This document shows, one piece after another, positions 25,111 to 38,800 of a DNA stretch of 64,000 nt. Position 1 is the stretch's first letter. Every line of letters begins with the position of its first letter. The stretch covers positions 20,524,307 to 20,588,306 of the forward strand of contig NC_066845.1 in the NCBI RefSeq assembly GCF_001640805.2, in the 5' to 3' direction. The DNA is from Lates calcarifer. Taxonomy: Eukaryota > Chordata > Actinopteri > Centropomidae. The position numbers and the translations under genes were made by a program. Below the pieces are notes generated by a model. It did no database searches, was not told the origin of the DNA, and was given only the letters and a program-made list of their open reading frames with translations.

Positions 25111-28100
25111 ACACAATGAGGTAAAAGATGCTACAATGCGTCACTATTGTAAAAAAAAACAAACAAACAAAAAAAAAACAACAGGCGATACTGTCTTTAA
25201 ATGTGAGATATACTGATAAAAATGCACAGTGACTGCATAAAGCTATTGTTGCATTGGGTAATGTTTAACTGTTCTGGTTTTCACGCCTTAACATGGGATC
25301 TGTCACTTGAATTATTTGTTTTCGGTGCTTAGCACATCATTTTGCATAAATCACAAAATATTAGGAGCTGTATTTCTAACACTATATGGTTAACCAGACA
25401 ACATGTACTAAAGGAAGTATAGGCTTAGATCAAGCCAAAGATTTTTGGTTGAATAAAAGCATATTTATGCAGGCTCTGATGACCTCTCTATCCAGTCGGA
25501 CTTGCAATTGTCATCTTAGCAGCATCTTATCACAGACTGAAGTCAAGTTTGTGGTATCAATAATGGAGAGATAATTGAATACTTTCCTAGCCTCTGACAT
25601 GGACCCAATCAAAATAGTACTTCATCAGCTTTGTCAATTTGGGGTTTTCAGTGAGACGATGAATCAAACAGGATGTTTTTTGCAGATCATCTCTTAATAG
25701 GACAAAGCTGGATCTTGGCCCCAGGTTTTGTGGGGCTCTTTTGAAGGCAGCTGAAGTAATGATTAGAAAGCAAAGTCCACATCTGAGATATATTTTCCAA
25801 TACCAAAGCCATTACTGAAAACAGATGGGCAAGACGTTGGTCCGTTTGATACTTCCTGGTTTTTAACAAGCCTTTTTATTGACAGAATGGTTTCATGTTT
25901 TGTTGTTTACGCATGTTGTAGTGACATGATGGATTTCAGCTCATAAAAGTATTTACATTAAAACATGTATTATCAAGTTACTCAGATCTGTGGTTTTTGT
26001 GCAGGGAAAATACAAGCTGGCTAACAAGACAAGTGCCTCTGTCAGTTCTTTGGACTCATGTGCACATTTGCATGTTACTGCTCATGAATCAAATGAAACA
26101 GCATGGGGAATGCCTGTTGCCTGTTCAGCATAGGAACCAAATCCATCAATACAGACTGTGAAAACAACTCTGTTGAATGTGACAGTTGATTACACAGCAT
26201 TACCCCTTGGTTAAGAACATGTTCATTATCGGCATGAGCTGTTAATGATGATAACTCAGGATTTGCATTTGCATACCACATACCAAGGCACCAACAGTCT
26301 GTGAAACCACAATGAACCTGAGTCAGAAGACACCCAGACAAGAATCTAGCATCACTGGAGAGACAAGGAGAATAAAAACATGCATGCGTGAGAGATCCCT
26401 CAGTGTGGAGATCTGGCAGTGTCATGCTTTATCTTTTCAAAAAGCGTGAAGACGTTAGTTTGGCACAGCTTAGGAAAAGTGCTCTCTGTCTGATGGGATT
26501 GTCAAAGCAGAAGCAGAAGCTGGCTGATTGGGCAGTTCATCATCTACTCCACATCGCATGAAAAGACATAAATGATGGTTAAGGAAAGATAAGAGCTTGC
26601 ATGGTCTTGGCAAGACAGTTTTAAAATGCCAAATGATTCAAAGTAAAATAAACAAAATAGTTATTGGCTCACGTAAAATAAACAATAAACTCTCTGCATA
26701 TGATTTCAAAGCCTACGTTACCTCTTAATTTACCTTAATGCAGTGCATATTACAGACTTTTATACACATTCATTCAGGCCCTAGTAATATGTCTTACACT
26801 CATTTTTCTTTTCTTTTTTTTTTTACTGAAACAACGTTATGATTAGATATGATATTAAGGCACTCTGTAATTCAGCAAGATGCGAAGATGAATGAAGCAG
26901 CTATAACGGGATGAGCAAAAAAAAAGGAGGCCACATTACCCTGCCCCAGGTTTGCTAAATCTCCATTAGTTTGTTATTATCTGACCATCTAACATTACAG
27001 TGACAGTGCCTCTACATAACATGCTGTGAGTAAAAATGCTGCAGCCTCCTTCAGGCCTTTACCATTTCATTTTTTTTACTGTGCTATAATGACAAATATT
27101 GGATATCAAATCAATAATTAATCAAATTATTGCAAAGTAATTTCCCCACAACTGAAGGGTCTGGGGCACTGGGGCAGTTGCCTGCTTTGCTCGTTTGGTA
27201 GTCAACACTTGTGCTGGTGGTTCTGTGAAGCTGTGTTTAGGAATAGGGTTGCTTTGAACTAAATGTCAGCTTGCTAACATGTTCACAGTGACCGTGTTAA
27301 CTGGCTGATGTTGATAGGTATGTCAGTATCAGCATGTTGGATTCCATGCACATTCCATGCTATTGTTCAGAAATCAAATAAAATGGAGCCATGCAGCCAT
27401 TTTCACTATCTTTGTTTAGCATTGCTTAGCAGCAGCCAACTATTTTCAATGGAAAGGAGCTAAAGCCTACTTGTTAAGTAGTTAGATGACACTAAATTAT
27501 GTCACATGCTAATTCAATCTCATCAATACCATCTCATCAATTTGCATCTAAATCTATCTAATTTCATTTTTTTTTATGCACACTGTTGTATGTGGAACTG
27601 AGGGGTCTTGAATAGAGAGGATCCATGCACTAGAATAAACCCATGCTTGTAAATTGTATGTCTGTATTTAAAATAAAACTATAGTCAAGTTAAATTATTT
27701 TGATTTGCCTTACTCTCAATGAACAGTCATGGGGTCACCAGAGTCATTAGAATACACCCATCATATGAATCAGAGTCCTGCATGAGTAAAATTTTGTTAA
27801 CCCGTACCCACCCCACGTCTGCAAAGCTCAGTGCCGTAGCTGACCCATTAATATAATTCCCAACCCATACCTGTAACAATAATTAAACACATAGGCTATA
27901 CGGTCATTCACTTTAAAACTCACCCAGACTGTATTTAAACAAGGTTTGTATAATTGCTAATCTGGTTATCTGTGTGATTATTGTGATGTAATGCAAAGTG
28001 ACTGTGTGTCATAGGCATTTATAATAAAAACATAATGTCAGCTAATAAGCTTGGTAAAATTATGCTGGTTTAGATGTTTAAAGTAATCGTGCCCATGCTT

Positions 28101-28740
28101 TAGCTGTGGAGCTATTTCACTGGACCAAAGTGGTGGACAAAACATTGCCATGTCTATGGAAATCCATAAAAGAAAACTACATAATATAAGAGACATAGTT
28201 TTTTCCATATTTATGTAAAATTTGTATGTACATGTAATAGGCAGAAATGCACAGCTCACATTCAAATCCGCAAACAAAATAGTGCTAAAACGGACCAGCA
28301 AAACAAATCAGAACATGGAGTTGGCAACATTTGCACTTTGATAACTTTTGCACTGTTAAACACATATGACTACATAAGGCATTTCCATTACCGATGAATA
28401 CTGATTACTGTAGCTAGACTGGATGTACAGTGACAGCAAAGTGGTAAAAATATTTAGTTAAATGTCAATGACAACCCACGGCAGGAAATCAAGAAAACTG
28501 CCACACAAGTACCATTATCCCATGATGCAGATGGGTGGTTACGATTCTCTTAAGATTTTTCAGGCAGAAAAAAGATGTTTAACAATGAAATTAAGAAATG
28601 AAAAGAAAATGATCTAAATTGTTGGTAGCATACTCTCTTCTGTCGATAACTCCTGGGAACCCTATCTGGAACTGCCCTGTACAGTGTGGCTTTTAAAGCT
28701 CAAAGTAAAAAAAAACAGATTCTGTCTAATTAGTTATTTT
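25111..28740. other. Non-genic stretch 3' of sfrp1
   Basis: It contains a family B fragment at 27250-27330 and otherwise no recognised feature. The 116-codon minus-strand frame at 26425-26075 has no known family and no splice context. Confidence 0.45.
27250..27330 (-). repeat. Teleost interspersed repeat, family B, short fragment
   Basis: 'cttgctaacatgttcacagt' followed by 'gtgttaactggctgatgttg' corresponds to the reverse complement of the 3' half of the 19290 copy. Confidence 0.5.
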
Positions 28741-28744
28741 CTGA

Positions 28745-28750
28745 TTTATT
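28745..28750 (-). terminator. Candidate distal poly(A) signal AATAAA for sfrp1
   Basis: This is the first canonical AATAAA that I find on the minus strand downstream of the stop codon, about 770 nt away. If it is used, the 3' UTR would include the interspersed repeat at 28773-29046 in antisense. Longer UTRs that end further on cannot be excluded. Confidence 0.3.
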
Positions 28751-28772
28751 ATATGAGCAAATGAGAGATTTA

Positions 28773-29046
28773 AAGGAATAGTTGGACATTTTTTTCCTGC
28801 CAAGAGTTAGATGAGAAGAGAAATATTAGTCTAATTCCTCTATGCTAAATTTGAAGCTGGTGCCAGCAGAGGGTTAGCCTCTGTTAGCAAGACTGAAAGT
28901 GGAAATAAACGGATAGCCCAGCTCTGTCCCAAAAAATCAGTCTACCACCACATATAAATCTCACTATAACAGTTATATGTCTTTCGTTTTAATATGTACA
29001 AAAAACAAAATGTGAAACGATCATTTGTGTTTTTTTTCCCTTTTGG
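28773..29046 (+). repeat. Teleost interspersed repeat, family A, copy 1
   Basis: It carries 'aaaggaatagttggacattt', 'gccaagagttagatgagaag', 'gcagagggttagcctctgtt' and 'gcccagctctgtcccaaaaa' in order. The same order recurs at 48705-49005. It is a very common fish repeat and lies in the likely 3' UTR or 3' flank of sfrp1, in the opposite orientation to the gene. Confidence 0.7.
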
Positions 29047-29097
29047 ACAGAGCTACACGAGCTGTTCCCCTCCCTTCTGTCTTTATGCAAACACAGG

Positions 29098-29139
29098 CTA
29101 ATCATCTGCTAACTGTAGCTAATCATCTGCTAACTGTAT
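29098..29139. repeat. Tandem duplication of a 21-bp unit
   Basis: The unit CTAATCATCTGCTAACTGTA(G/T) is present twice in a row, differing only in its last base. It lies just beyond the family A repeat in the sfrp1 3' flank. Confidence 0.85.
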
Positions 29140-29457
29140 TTACCGTACAGACACAAGAGTGTTATCAGTCTTCTCATGAAACTCTTGGCAAGAAAGCAAA
29201 TAAGTGTATTTTCAAAAATGTCCAACAACTTCTTTTAGTAAAATCCACTGAGCTGTAGGATGAAAGAGTGTAATAAAATATCTACATACATATAGTGGAA
29301 ATAATTTCAGTGAAGGGCCGTACACTACCCTTAAATTATTTGCAGATCACTCACCACATTTGACTAAAACTTGATAATTGACATTTCAAAGTATATCTGT
29401 AAATATACAAAGATATATAGATATATAAACAGGACAATAGAAAGCAAAGTTTGGGTT

Positions 29458-29463
29458 TTTAAT
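29458..29463 (-). terminator. Candidate proximal poly(A) signal ATTAAA for sfrp1
   Basis: The minus strand reads ATTAAA about 60 nt after the sfrp1 stop codon. This is the common variant poly(A) signal. A UTR this short would be unusual for SFRP1, whose transcripts usually carry long 3' UTRs, so it may not be used. Confidence 0.25.
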
Positions 29464-29521
29464 GCTTAATGCAAGTTCATTTGTAGGATGAGATGCGACC
29501 AAGGATGAGGGCAGGGTCATA

Positions 29522-29847
29522 TTATTTGAAGACATTCTCGAAGGTGGGACAGGTGTGGGTCTTGAGTTTCTTGATGGCCTTTTTGAACTCTTTGCTGGAC
29601 TTGTCCCACTTGTGGATGCCTGTGAGGAGGTACTGCTTATCCACCTTGCGGCCCATGATTAGATACTGGTTGCCCAGGTTATCCAGCTGCTGGCAGGGGC
29701 AATCCGCACCATTCTTCAAGTACAACACCAGCTTCTTCAAGTCCTTCTTTTTCAGATTACCCTGTTTCAACATCTTCTTCCTCTTCTGCAAGATCACCTT
29801 GCGGTCCATGTTTTCTCGCTTCACCTCCTTGATCTTGGTCTTGAAAG
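29522..29847 (-). CDS. sfrp1: sfrp1 coding exon 3: netrin-like domain and stop
   Basis: This exon encodes the end of A202 and residues 203-309, then TAA at 29524-29522. The acceptor is TCCACATGCAG, just upstream of 29847. Recognisable SFRP1 stretches are KIKEVKREN, LKKKDLKKLVLYLKNGADCP, YLIMGRKV, LLTGIHKWDK and CPTFENVFK. C251, C253 and C301 complete the six cysteines of the netrin-like fold. The basic run QKRKKMLKQGNLKKKDLKK probably underlies heparin or matrix binding; this is inferred from what is known of SFRP1. The open frame runs on upstream through the acceptor to 29878, but that part is intron. Confidence 0.96.
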
Positions 29848-32800
29848 CTGCATGTGGAGAAAAGGAGAAAAAAAACACTTGTTTATAGGTGACTTCTACA
29901 AAATGTTTGGTCTAAGCACACTGTTGCCTCTTAAAACTGCTGGTATAGAATGTGTCCCCCTGTGCTCGCAAAATGAAACACAATAAAGGGTATCAGTGGC
30001 AAGTGAGCACCATCTCTGCAGGGAAAGTATTTTAATGTGGTTCTGTAAAGGACTGAGGGGGAAGCTTATACAGGAAAGTGTCACAGTTTATTCACTGTGT
30101 TGTAATATTAGGTTATCCATAGCAAGGCTAACTCTGTCTCTGTTTCTGCTACAATAAATTACCATCGGCCAATACTGGATTTTTTCAACTCAAATATCGA
30201 CATCGGCATCTGCCTCAAGAATCCAGTATCAATAGAGCAATACTGTGATATAACACACTTTCTCAAAGCTATTGGGAGGATTGTTGTGGAAGATAACCAT
30301 GAAGAATATCTGATACTGACAAATCCAGTGAAGTAGATAACTGGATTTGGACTGAATATGTACCACTTCACACTCAAAACGCTATAGTTCAACCAATACT
30401 GGATTTTGCATACTAGATTTCTAGCTGACACATACACATGGATGTATAAGCAATAAGCTAATATGGACCAAATTATCAACCCAGACCATTTTTCCTGATG
30501 ATTTGAAACTTTTAATATGCAGCAAGTTGCAAATCTTGCTCATGCAGCGGCGACCCATTATGATCCTCCTAATAATGGGGTTTAGGCCAATACTATTATA
30601 TAATGCAATATCTGTTTCAGAGATTGTCTGATACTAAATCCAAGAGCCATGTGTGGAAAGACCAAACAAATTTATACATAAAGCCACTTAAACTTTCTGC
30701 TTTCTCCACAAACAGAGAAGTTATAAAAGTTATATTATGAAAGTTTACTGTATATATTTAATGAATGTAACATATCTGTCTGGTCAGTATTAACATTTGC
30801 CTGAAATGCTTTAATCATAATTAGCAGTGTACTGCCTTGATGTACACCTTCTTTCTTGGCTTTTACCCCCTCTGATCTGTTTTTCAGATTGACCATAATG
30901 CTTCTAATCTCCCACTAAACTCTATTTAACCTTCTAATCATCCTGTTTCCGCCAGTTCCCCTTCTGAAATGGAGCACGAGTCAGACTTTGGTGGTCCAAA
31001 TCTCCATATGCCTTCTTGCATTACGTCCTCTCATTTTCTACTGACATATAGTGATGTGTGCGGCACAGACGACCTTGTGACACGGCAGGGTGAGAAAAAA
31101 AGCACAGCATGCTATGTCAAATCTAATTGACAGAAGTAGAAGAAGATGAACTACTGAGTCGTGTTGGAGATGAGGTCTTGTGACCTACAGTGTAGGGAAC
31201 AGCTTGATTGAGCATGAATCATTTTCACACTCCAGAAAAGATCTGGACTGATAAAAGTTTAGTTTCTGTCTTATTCTCTCCACAGTGTTAGACACCAAAT
31301 CCTTCTTGAGTCACTTTTCACAGAATCATGCTTGACATAAAAACCTGAACTGGCACTTTAAGAAACTTTCAAATGTTTCATCTCTTTCTTTGCACTCGCA
31401 TCTCCCATTGCTAATTAAAGTGTTAAAAAAAGAGCCGGCCTGTTTTTCACAGTATTAAGAGTGCACATGGTAGGGATTAAGACTCTTATCCTCTGACTCT
31501 AGTCTCTCAAATATTCTCTGTGAGGAGGCTTAGTGTTCAGTGAAATCAAAATGGGCAGCATTCATAATTAGTGAGTCATAAAAGAGAAGGCCTGGCCCAC
31601 CCCTGAAAGGACTTCACCTTGATAAATCCTCCATCCTCGATAATCCTTTGATGCTATGAACTTTCTTTGCACCTCGTGTTGTTTGAGGGCTTAATCTCTC
31701 CAGCAACATCATGCAATAAGAAGTTAGCATCAAGTAATTAAACTATTTAGTTAATAACAAGAGTTTTTTGCTTTGATTCTAAATCGAAACATATATTCGA
31801 TACTCAACATGGACTGTAAAGCTCTGTAAACTGGTGCTTCTGCTCCAGCGTTACCAAAAACAAAGCTACACTGTTCAGAGAATAAAGGGACTGGACAGAA
31901 CCAGCCAAAAACTCAAACATTCTCACAAGAACTGCACAATGTGGCTCAAATCATTTCAAGGATATTAATTAAAAAAATCCCTAATATCAACCAGTATCCT
32001 AAGATAGCAAAGATATACACAATCACAAATAAGCAGTAGTGTACTCATGTACAATCCTCATGTATGTGAGCATTTTCATCTTCTGCTTCTTCTGGCCAAC
32101 AGTACTTTCTCCTTCACTATATTTATCTGACAGCTAATACTTTGCAAAATGTGCCACTACATATAGAACACATGGTCCACTTATAAATTCTGATTCTGTT
32201 GATTAGACCAGTGCTATTTTGGCTTGTGAATACTCAAAGTGATGATATCAGCTGCTTATATGTACTTGTGACCCTTCATCATAGACTTTGGCCTTAGTGT
32301 GGTCACGGGTCATCATCATTCTGCATAATAAATACTTTGCTTTTGATACTTTGAATACATTTTGCTAACAATACTTCTCTACCTTTACTAATGAATAATT
32401 CTTAATGCTGTCTGAATTTTATAGTATGTTTTTTGTCTTGTTCTCCCATATGGTATTACAAAATAAAAGGAGACCCCCCCCCAAAAAAAAAAAAAAAACT
32501 CACTATTTGATTGAACTGGTTGCAACCAGTAGATATATGCAACTGGTAATTAGGAGTCACAAGTAGATCTTGCTTTGTTTTAAGGGGTTACAAGCACAAT
32601 GAAATAGGTACATTATTTTTTTACTTACCATGGGTCAGTCAAAAACCCCTGTAAGTCACTGTTTCATTATAACAAACCCCTAATTCTAGCCACAGAAATG
32701 TTAAGAGAGTAACATCATTATATTTTAGGCTCTTATTTTGTAGGTGTAAGGAGACACTTCAGATGCCCCTTTGACCTTTTAAAAGACTAGATTTAAGTAT

Positions 32801-35800
32801 TTGTGTAATGACATTTTTCTTTCATTGCTCTCAGGAATTGCACCTAAAATCAGTTATTTTGCTGGAAATTCCTCTTTCTATTCTGCTCCCTGACATCTGA
32901 CCTGATTTCCTGTGTTGGTTCAGAGGCTTCCAGCTCCCAGGGTGTCATAAACCCAGCAGGAGGGTGTGTACTGCTCTCCATTTACAATAATGGAAACACA
33001 ACTGATCCGATAAGCTGAAGTGATCAGTTCTTTGGCGCAGGGCTGCCCTGTTGTTTACTGCATCAGCAAAGGGAAGGAGTAATTTGGCACCAACAACAAA
33101 GTGAGCTGTCTGAGGCAGAGGAGAGATTTAATTGAGGGGTGCTGGAGTTTTTTTGGGACAATGAGGTACCGTAAAACCTTAAGCACAGAGATAAATTGTG
33201 GTGGGAACAAAGTGTTGAGTGGGATGAGCTGTAAATCTGTTACCAGCTGAGTGCTGCAAATAGGATGTGTGTGTGTGTGTGTGTGTGTGTTAGAAGGAGA
33301 ATGATCAGGATTTCAGAGAACTCAGCAAGTGTCTTTCTTCACTAGGTGAACTAAAAGTGCTACACTGAGAACCTGTTACTTGTTACAGCAACTCTGATGA
33401 ATTAGCATGAAAACATACATCCATCTCACAGGAATCCTCCGTCCTCTGTCAGAGAAATTTTCCATCCGACCACCTCAAGTCAAAAGCTCTCTTGCTGCAG
33501 CATTCTCCACTTTTATCAGGACCAAACCACGTCAAAAAAGTCAAATGCGCTTGTGCAATAGATGGGAAGCGTTTATGCAGTACGTCAATTGATCAAAATA
33601 CCATTATTACCAAAAAACACACGTCCACCTTAACTGAAAACAGACCTTTCACAACTTCCAGTAAGTGAGGTTTTCAGTGGACAAAAATGCTAATTCACTG
33701 CCAGAGTAGGGATATTTTACACATGATTGGTCCACACAGATTAATAAAGACTGTGCAGTGCAAATTACTGATTCATTCCTCAAGTCTCTTCGTGGCTTTT
33801 GGTCTCCATGCTCCACAGACAAGCGCAAGTAATCTATCTATCATATCTATTTTGCGGTCTCCAAACAAAACAGACAAGCTTGTCAGCAATTTGGATTTTA
33901 AACACAGGCTCCTAAAACATGTTGCTACCTACCATGTCGTCCACTTTCAGTCAAGTCATAACTAGCAGAATATAATCAGGATGATGGCCTTATCTTTCGT
34001 TGGTGGGATAAAACACATCGTGATTAAAGCTTGGGATTTTTCCATCTGCATATTTTCTTCTTGAAGACTTGTGTTTGGCTTCAGCTGCTGTCAGATATAT
34101 TTATAGTTGCACTTTTCTCCTCAGACCAAAACTGAATTCCATTGGCTGGAAAAAGCAACAAACAAATCTTTAGCCTAGCTGGTGATACGACCAGCGATGC
34201 TATCTCTTGTCAGGTTGTCAGGCATTAGTTGTTTACCTGTTGCAATCAACTCATATTGAAATCACAGCAACATTTGTTGCATTCCAGAGGAGGTTGGTCC
34301 TCTGTGGTTCAAACCTGCAACATAAGCAGCACAGTGTCTCATCCTCAGCCTGATACTAAATCTGCCTGTGTATCCTAACATGTCAGCTGGTTAGGGGACT
34401 TATGACAAGCAAGGAAAACAACATCTGTCTTCATCTGAGATGAAACAAGCCAATAATGTGCCACTCTCCTCTTGGCAAACGGGGACGCAGACTGAAAAAG
34501 GCGAGTCCCATCACCGCAGCATAAACAACAAGGCAATTCGTTAAACAAATGTAACTTTAAACTTTTCCTGAGAAATGGAAGAAAGTCTGTTTCCAATGTG
34601 CATTGAGTCTATGTTTGCTCCGCATGGCACCTGGAATTCAAGCTGCCACAAGTTTTGGTCCAGCCAGCGAATAAAACATGAAAGCCTCACATCTTGCATC
34701 TTGTGTGCATCATGCACATATTATTCCTGGAAGTCCTCATAACTGCAGCTCAGTTGATGTTTGTGTTTTTAATTGAACTCAAGGCTTTCTATGTCCATTT
34801 TAAGTCAAACTGGCTCTCACAAATTCCTAAATTTCCACAACTAAATCAAGTGCCCCCATCAGCAAAATATGTTCCTTCCTTCCTGGTTTGTTAATGTTGT
34901 TTTCAGTCTGGTTACCATTCTAGTTGGACTGAAGATGCTCTAATGAAATGAACGTGTGAAACCAACACTAATGAAACGAGTGTGTGAAACCAGATGTAGC
35001 TTGCATTGTCTTATTTTCATGAAAGGTGATCCATCTCTTACATTTTCACATATTCTCATTTTCTCTGATTCCCTGACTTTTGCTCTCTGCAATATCCCTC
35101 TCTAGAGCTGACATACAGTATACTGAACATGCCATAACCATTGGAAAGAAAGAACAGGACTCCAGAGGGAATTTTCCCATCACAAATGTTTCCACACATC
35201 ACCTCTTAGACTGTTTGATGTCATGATTATTCATTTAGCACAGCTCACTAGTTCATTTTATGTAAGCTACACAACAGACAACAGCAAGCCAGCTAGACAA
35301 CAACAACAGCGCTAACTTAGAGCAACACGGCTAGCAGTGGGTTATATGGACAGGGAATTTTTAGGACTGCCCCCCTCTCACTGCAGGACACAGCCTGTTG
35401 TGAATTTTGAAATTAAACAGATCATTACAAATCAATTATTCAATGTGTTCCCACCAGTAGTGATTTACATCGCTGATAAAAAGTGAGAGCCCTACTACAT
35501 TAGTCACACTGTGAACAAAATGAGGAAAGAAAGACATTAGGACATTCATTTTTAGCAAGATAAGCATTTCTCATTTCCTTATTCCTGTGTATGTGCACAT
35601 CAAAGTACGTCATCTACTGGGCTCATTAACCAACATAGGTTAAAAGTCAACTAGAGTAAAGAGTACACATAATATTATTCCATCAGAAAAAAAAAAATCA
35701 GGCATATATTTGAGATAAATGGTGACATTAACGGCTTCATTCGGACAGACATTTAGCAGATATTTATCTCCCATGTGCAGAAGGTATTCTGTAACAGCAG

Positions 35801-38800
35801 ACCACCAGACAGCAGAGCAAACATTCCACTTTACCACAGCGAAGATCTGCCACATAAAGACTTTAATGACCCCAGCTCATTAGTCACAGAACATCGTCCT
35901 TTACCAAACCAGACAGGCCTGGTCCATCTGACCAAGAGATAAAACGTCACATGTAACTTGACATTAAAACAAAGAGCATAATTAATCTTACCACAAAAAT
36001 GGCCAAATATGGACAAGCATGGTGAGATAGGGTGCACAGAGGGTGCACCTCAGGGATAAAACATGGTTTAAATGCTCCTACATACTTTGTTGAGAATTCA
36101 TGGACTGTTTTAAAGCTTGAAGATGGGAGATAGAGTTGATGCAATCTCATACTGTTCTTCTGATTTCATGGCTCGCTGTGATGCATGTCAAGGCGCATCA
36201 GAGCGGGCTGTGTAGAGTATTTTACATGTTGCGTGTGCGTTAGCGCGATGGGTGTTCAGAAGACACTTACCAAATTCGCTGGCGCACATGTGCTCCAGAA
36301 TGGTGTCTGTTTTCATTTCATTGTCACATGGAGGGCAGATGGGAGAGTAACCTGAAAAAAATAAATAAAAAGATGGGACACATCAGAAATCAGCAGGAAG
36401 GAGGCAAAAATACAAGTTGTAATGACACCAGCAATAAATCATTGACATGGTTTCACATTAGAATTATTCACATCGCCACCCATTTGGGATGTGAAACAAA
36501 GATAAAAGAAAGGATCAAGAGGGAAACAAAACAGTCATTCCTCATTCGGAGTTAAACCAAATTCTTAAAAAAAATCACATTCCTGCCCTTAAATTCCAAT
36601 TTGAAATTATTTACCCTGCAAAATTACTACACACCTACCCTCCCTACATACAGAGATCCTATCTAGTGTCTGGTGTCAGTCGCCTGGTCTGATGACCTGA
36701 CCTCAGTGAGGAATGTCTTCAGCTTTTATAGCCAGCTGAAACTATGAGCTGCAGTCAACTTTGTCCCTCACTCTGTTACATCTACACACAAACGGGATCT
36801 TCCAGGAACACTCAACAGCGATGTATACACCCTTACATGCCAAAAAAGTATTACAAATATGGGAGGAATAAATGGTAATGATATTCAATCTAAGCTTGAA
36901 GGAATGCTATGACATCCCAAAAAAAAAGGTAATAATATCCAGCTAGAAGACAAAAACCCGACGGAAGACAAAGAGCCAAAATGTGTTTTTGCCAAAAAGT
37001 AATTCAGTCTAGAGGCATATCTGTGAATATTTTACCAACACGATTTTTCAATTTTTTATAATACCGCAAATGATCGCTCCATGCCAAACAGCTGAGCTTA
37101 CTTTCCAAACAAACTTGGACCTGCAATGTGATCGCAGCGTCCTGCAGCATTTAATTCAAACCGACTGCATTTCAGTGTCACAGTGTGGCTCTGGATCAAT
37201 GAAGCAGAGGAGTAAGAGAAGGGAAAACAAATAGTTTTCTCTCCATTGCCAGTTGTCCATTACATGTGTTTAACGAAAGCTTGTGAAAGTAACACCCAGG
37301 TGTAAAGAGCTTGTGAAAATAGACACTGTTTACAGAGTCATGGAGTCCCTCTGCCTATTTGAGCCTGGTTCTTCTTTAAATCAATTATCACCAGCATGTA
37401 TTCAGCAATGCAGTGTAAGCACTGTTAGCTGGCCTCTATTAATGATAATTAAGGAGAACAGCTCACAAGATTAGGCTGCTTTTGTTTGTCTTTATCAGCC
37501 TTAAGATCACACATTACCAAATTCCAAGAGAATATTCATGGCAGACACTCTGAGTGCTTTGGCTCCAACAGGCCTGCCTCTGTCCTGTGGGAGAACGCCA
37601 GTTTTATTTATCACTAGCACTGACAACAAATGATAACAGGTGACGTCTGGAGAGCGCACAGCTCTGTGTGGTCTCCCTAACCCTGAAAAGGGAGCTCTTT
37701 TTCGGAAAAATGGGCCTCCGTCCATACCACCATGTCAGTCAGCAACACCCACCCCTTCTACACACACACACACACACAGGATAAGTCCCCTCTACAGATA
37801 CAGTGAGCACTGTGTGATTGCTGGAAGATCCACAGTCCCCCCATTTATGGCCAACATGTTCAGTGAAAATGTCTTCAAGTGGTGTATTTACAGCTTAAGA
37901 TTGAAATATAAGTAAGTTGATGATGTGATGATGGAAATTCCCCTCTATTTTATGGTTAAAGTGAATGAGGTGGTTGTACTTTCCCCTTCCTGGTGTGCAC
38001 CTCACCTAGGCGACCGGCAGAGACACTGGCACAGCGACCGAACTTTCAAACCAAAACTATTCTGAATCAGCCTGAGCTTTATCTTCCCCCGGACTTGCTG
38101 TTTTTGTGCATTTTTCAGGGTTTCTCTGGAATTTGTCAGCTTGGCTCATCAGGTTAGCACTGGAAGGCCATTTTTCTGGACTATGTTACAACAACCCCCA
38201 CAACCCCCCTTTGCAGATGCTGCAAGAAGTGTCTGACTCCACTCCACACCAACCCACACGCAGTCCCAACAGGTTTGGGGAATCTGCAGCCAAGGAGCCA
38301 TTAGTGATAGATGATAACTCGCTCACCTCCAGAGTGTATTTTAATGCACATTATTTGGACAGCATGTTTTTCAAATTAAGTCTTCATCTTTCCATCTTTC
38401 ATCAGTTTTAATGCATTTGTCAGTGACAGCTTGGTCAAAAATGGGAATTAATAGATGCAGGTATTCACTTTTCATTGCTGGACTTCCTCCCAGCATTGTC
38501 CTGCAGCTCAACAAACACCTTGAAATAAATGACTACCATCTGTTAGAGCTTTTTCAATATTACAACATCACTCCAAGTCAATAGTAAGCAACATCACGTT
38601 CACATTAAATCCAGAGTTTACACAATGGATCATAGACTGAAAAGAAAATGTAACCACACTAGATTCTCTTTTAAGGACCATGAGGGGAGGTGGGGTTGGT
38701 TGACATTGTTAAAATGGGATCAAATCCAGGTTTTCACGGCTGATTTTCGTCCCAAAAGGTTGTATTTGGTTTGTTTGTGTTGGGATTTGCATCTGCAAAC

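Larger units (their letters stand above)
29848..36270 (-). other. sfrp1 intron 2 (6423 bp)
   Basis: The intron starts with GTAAGTG and ends with ACATGCAG. It holds a degenerate repeat region at about 30150-30650, a poly-C/poly-A run at about 32474-32498, a (TG)n array at 33266-33291, a probable repeat fragment at about 33400-33600 and a short tandem duplication at 34942-34992. Stretches around 31530-31760 and 33000-33170 are repeat-free and could be regulatory. This is inference only. Confidence 0.9.

Noticed and set aside
29493..29888. 131-codon plus-strand frame over sfrp1 exon 3
   Set aside because: It is the antisense shadow of the netrin-like exon, whose minus-strand product is clearly SFRP1.
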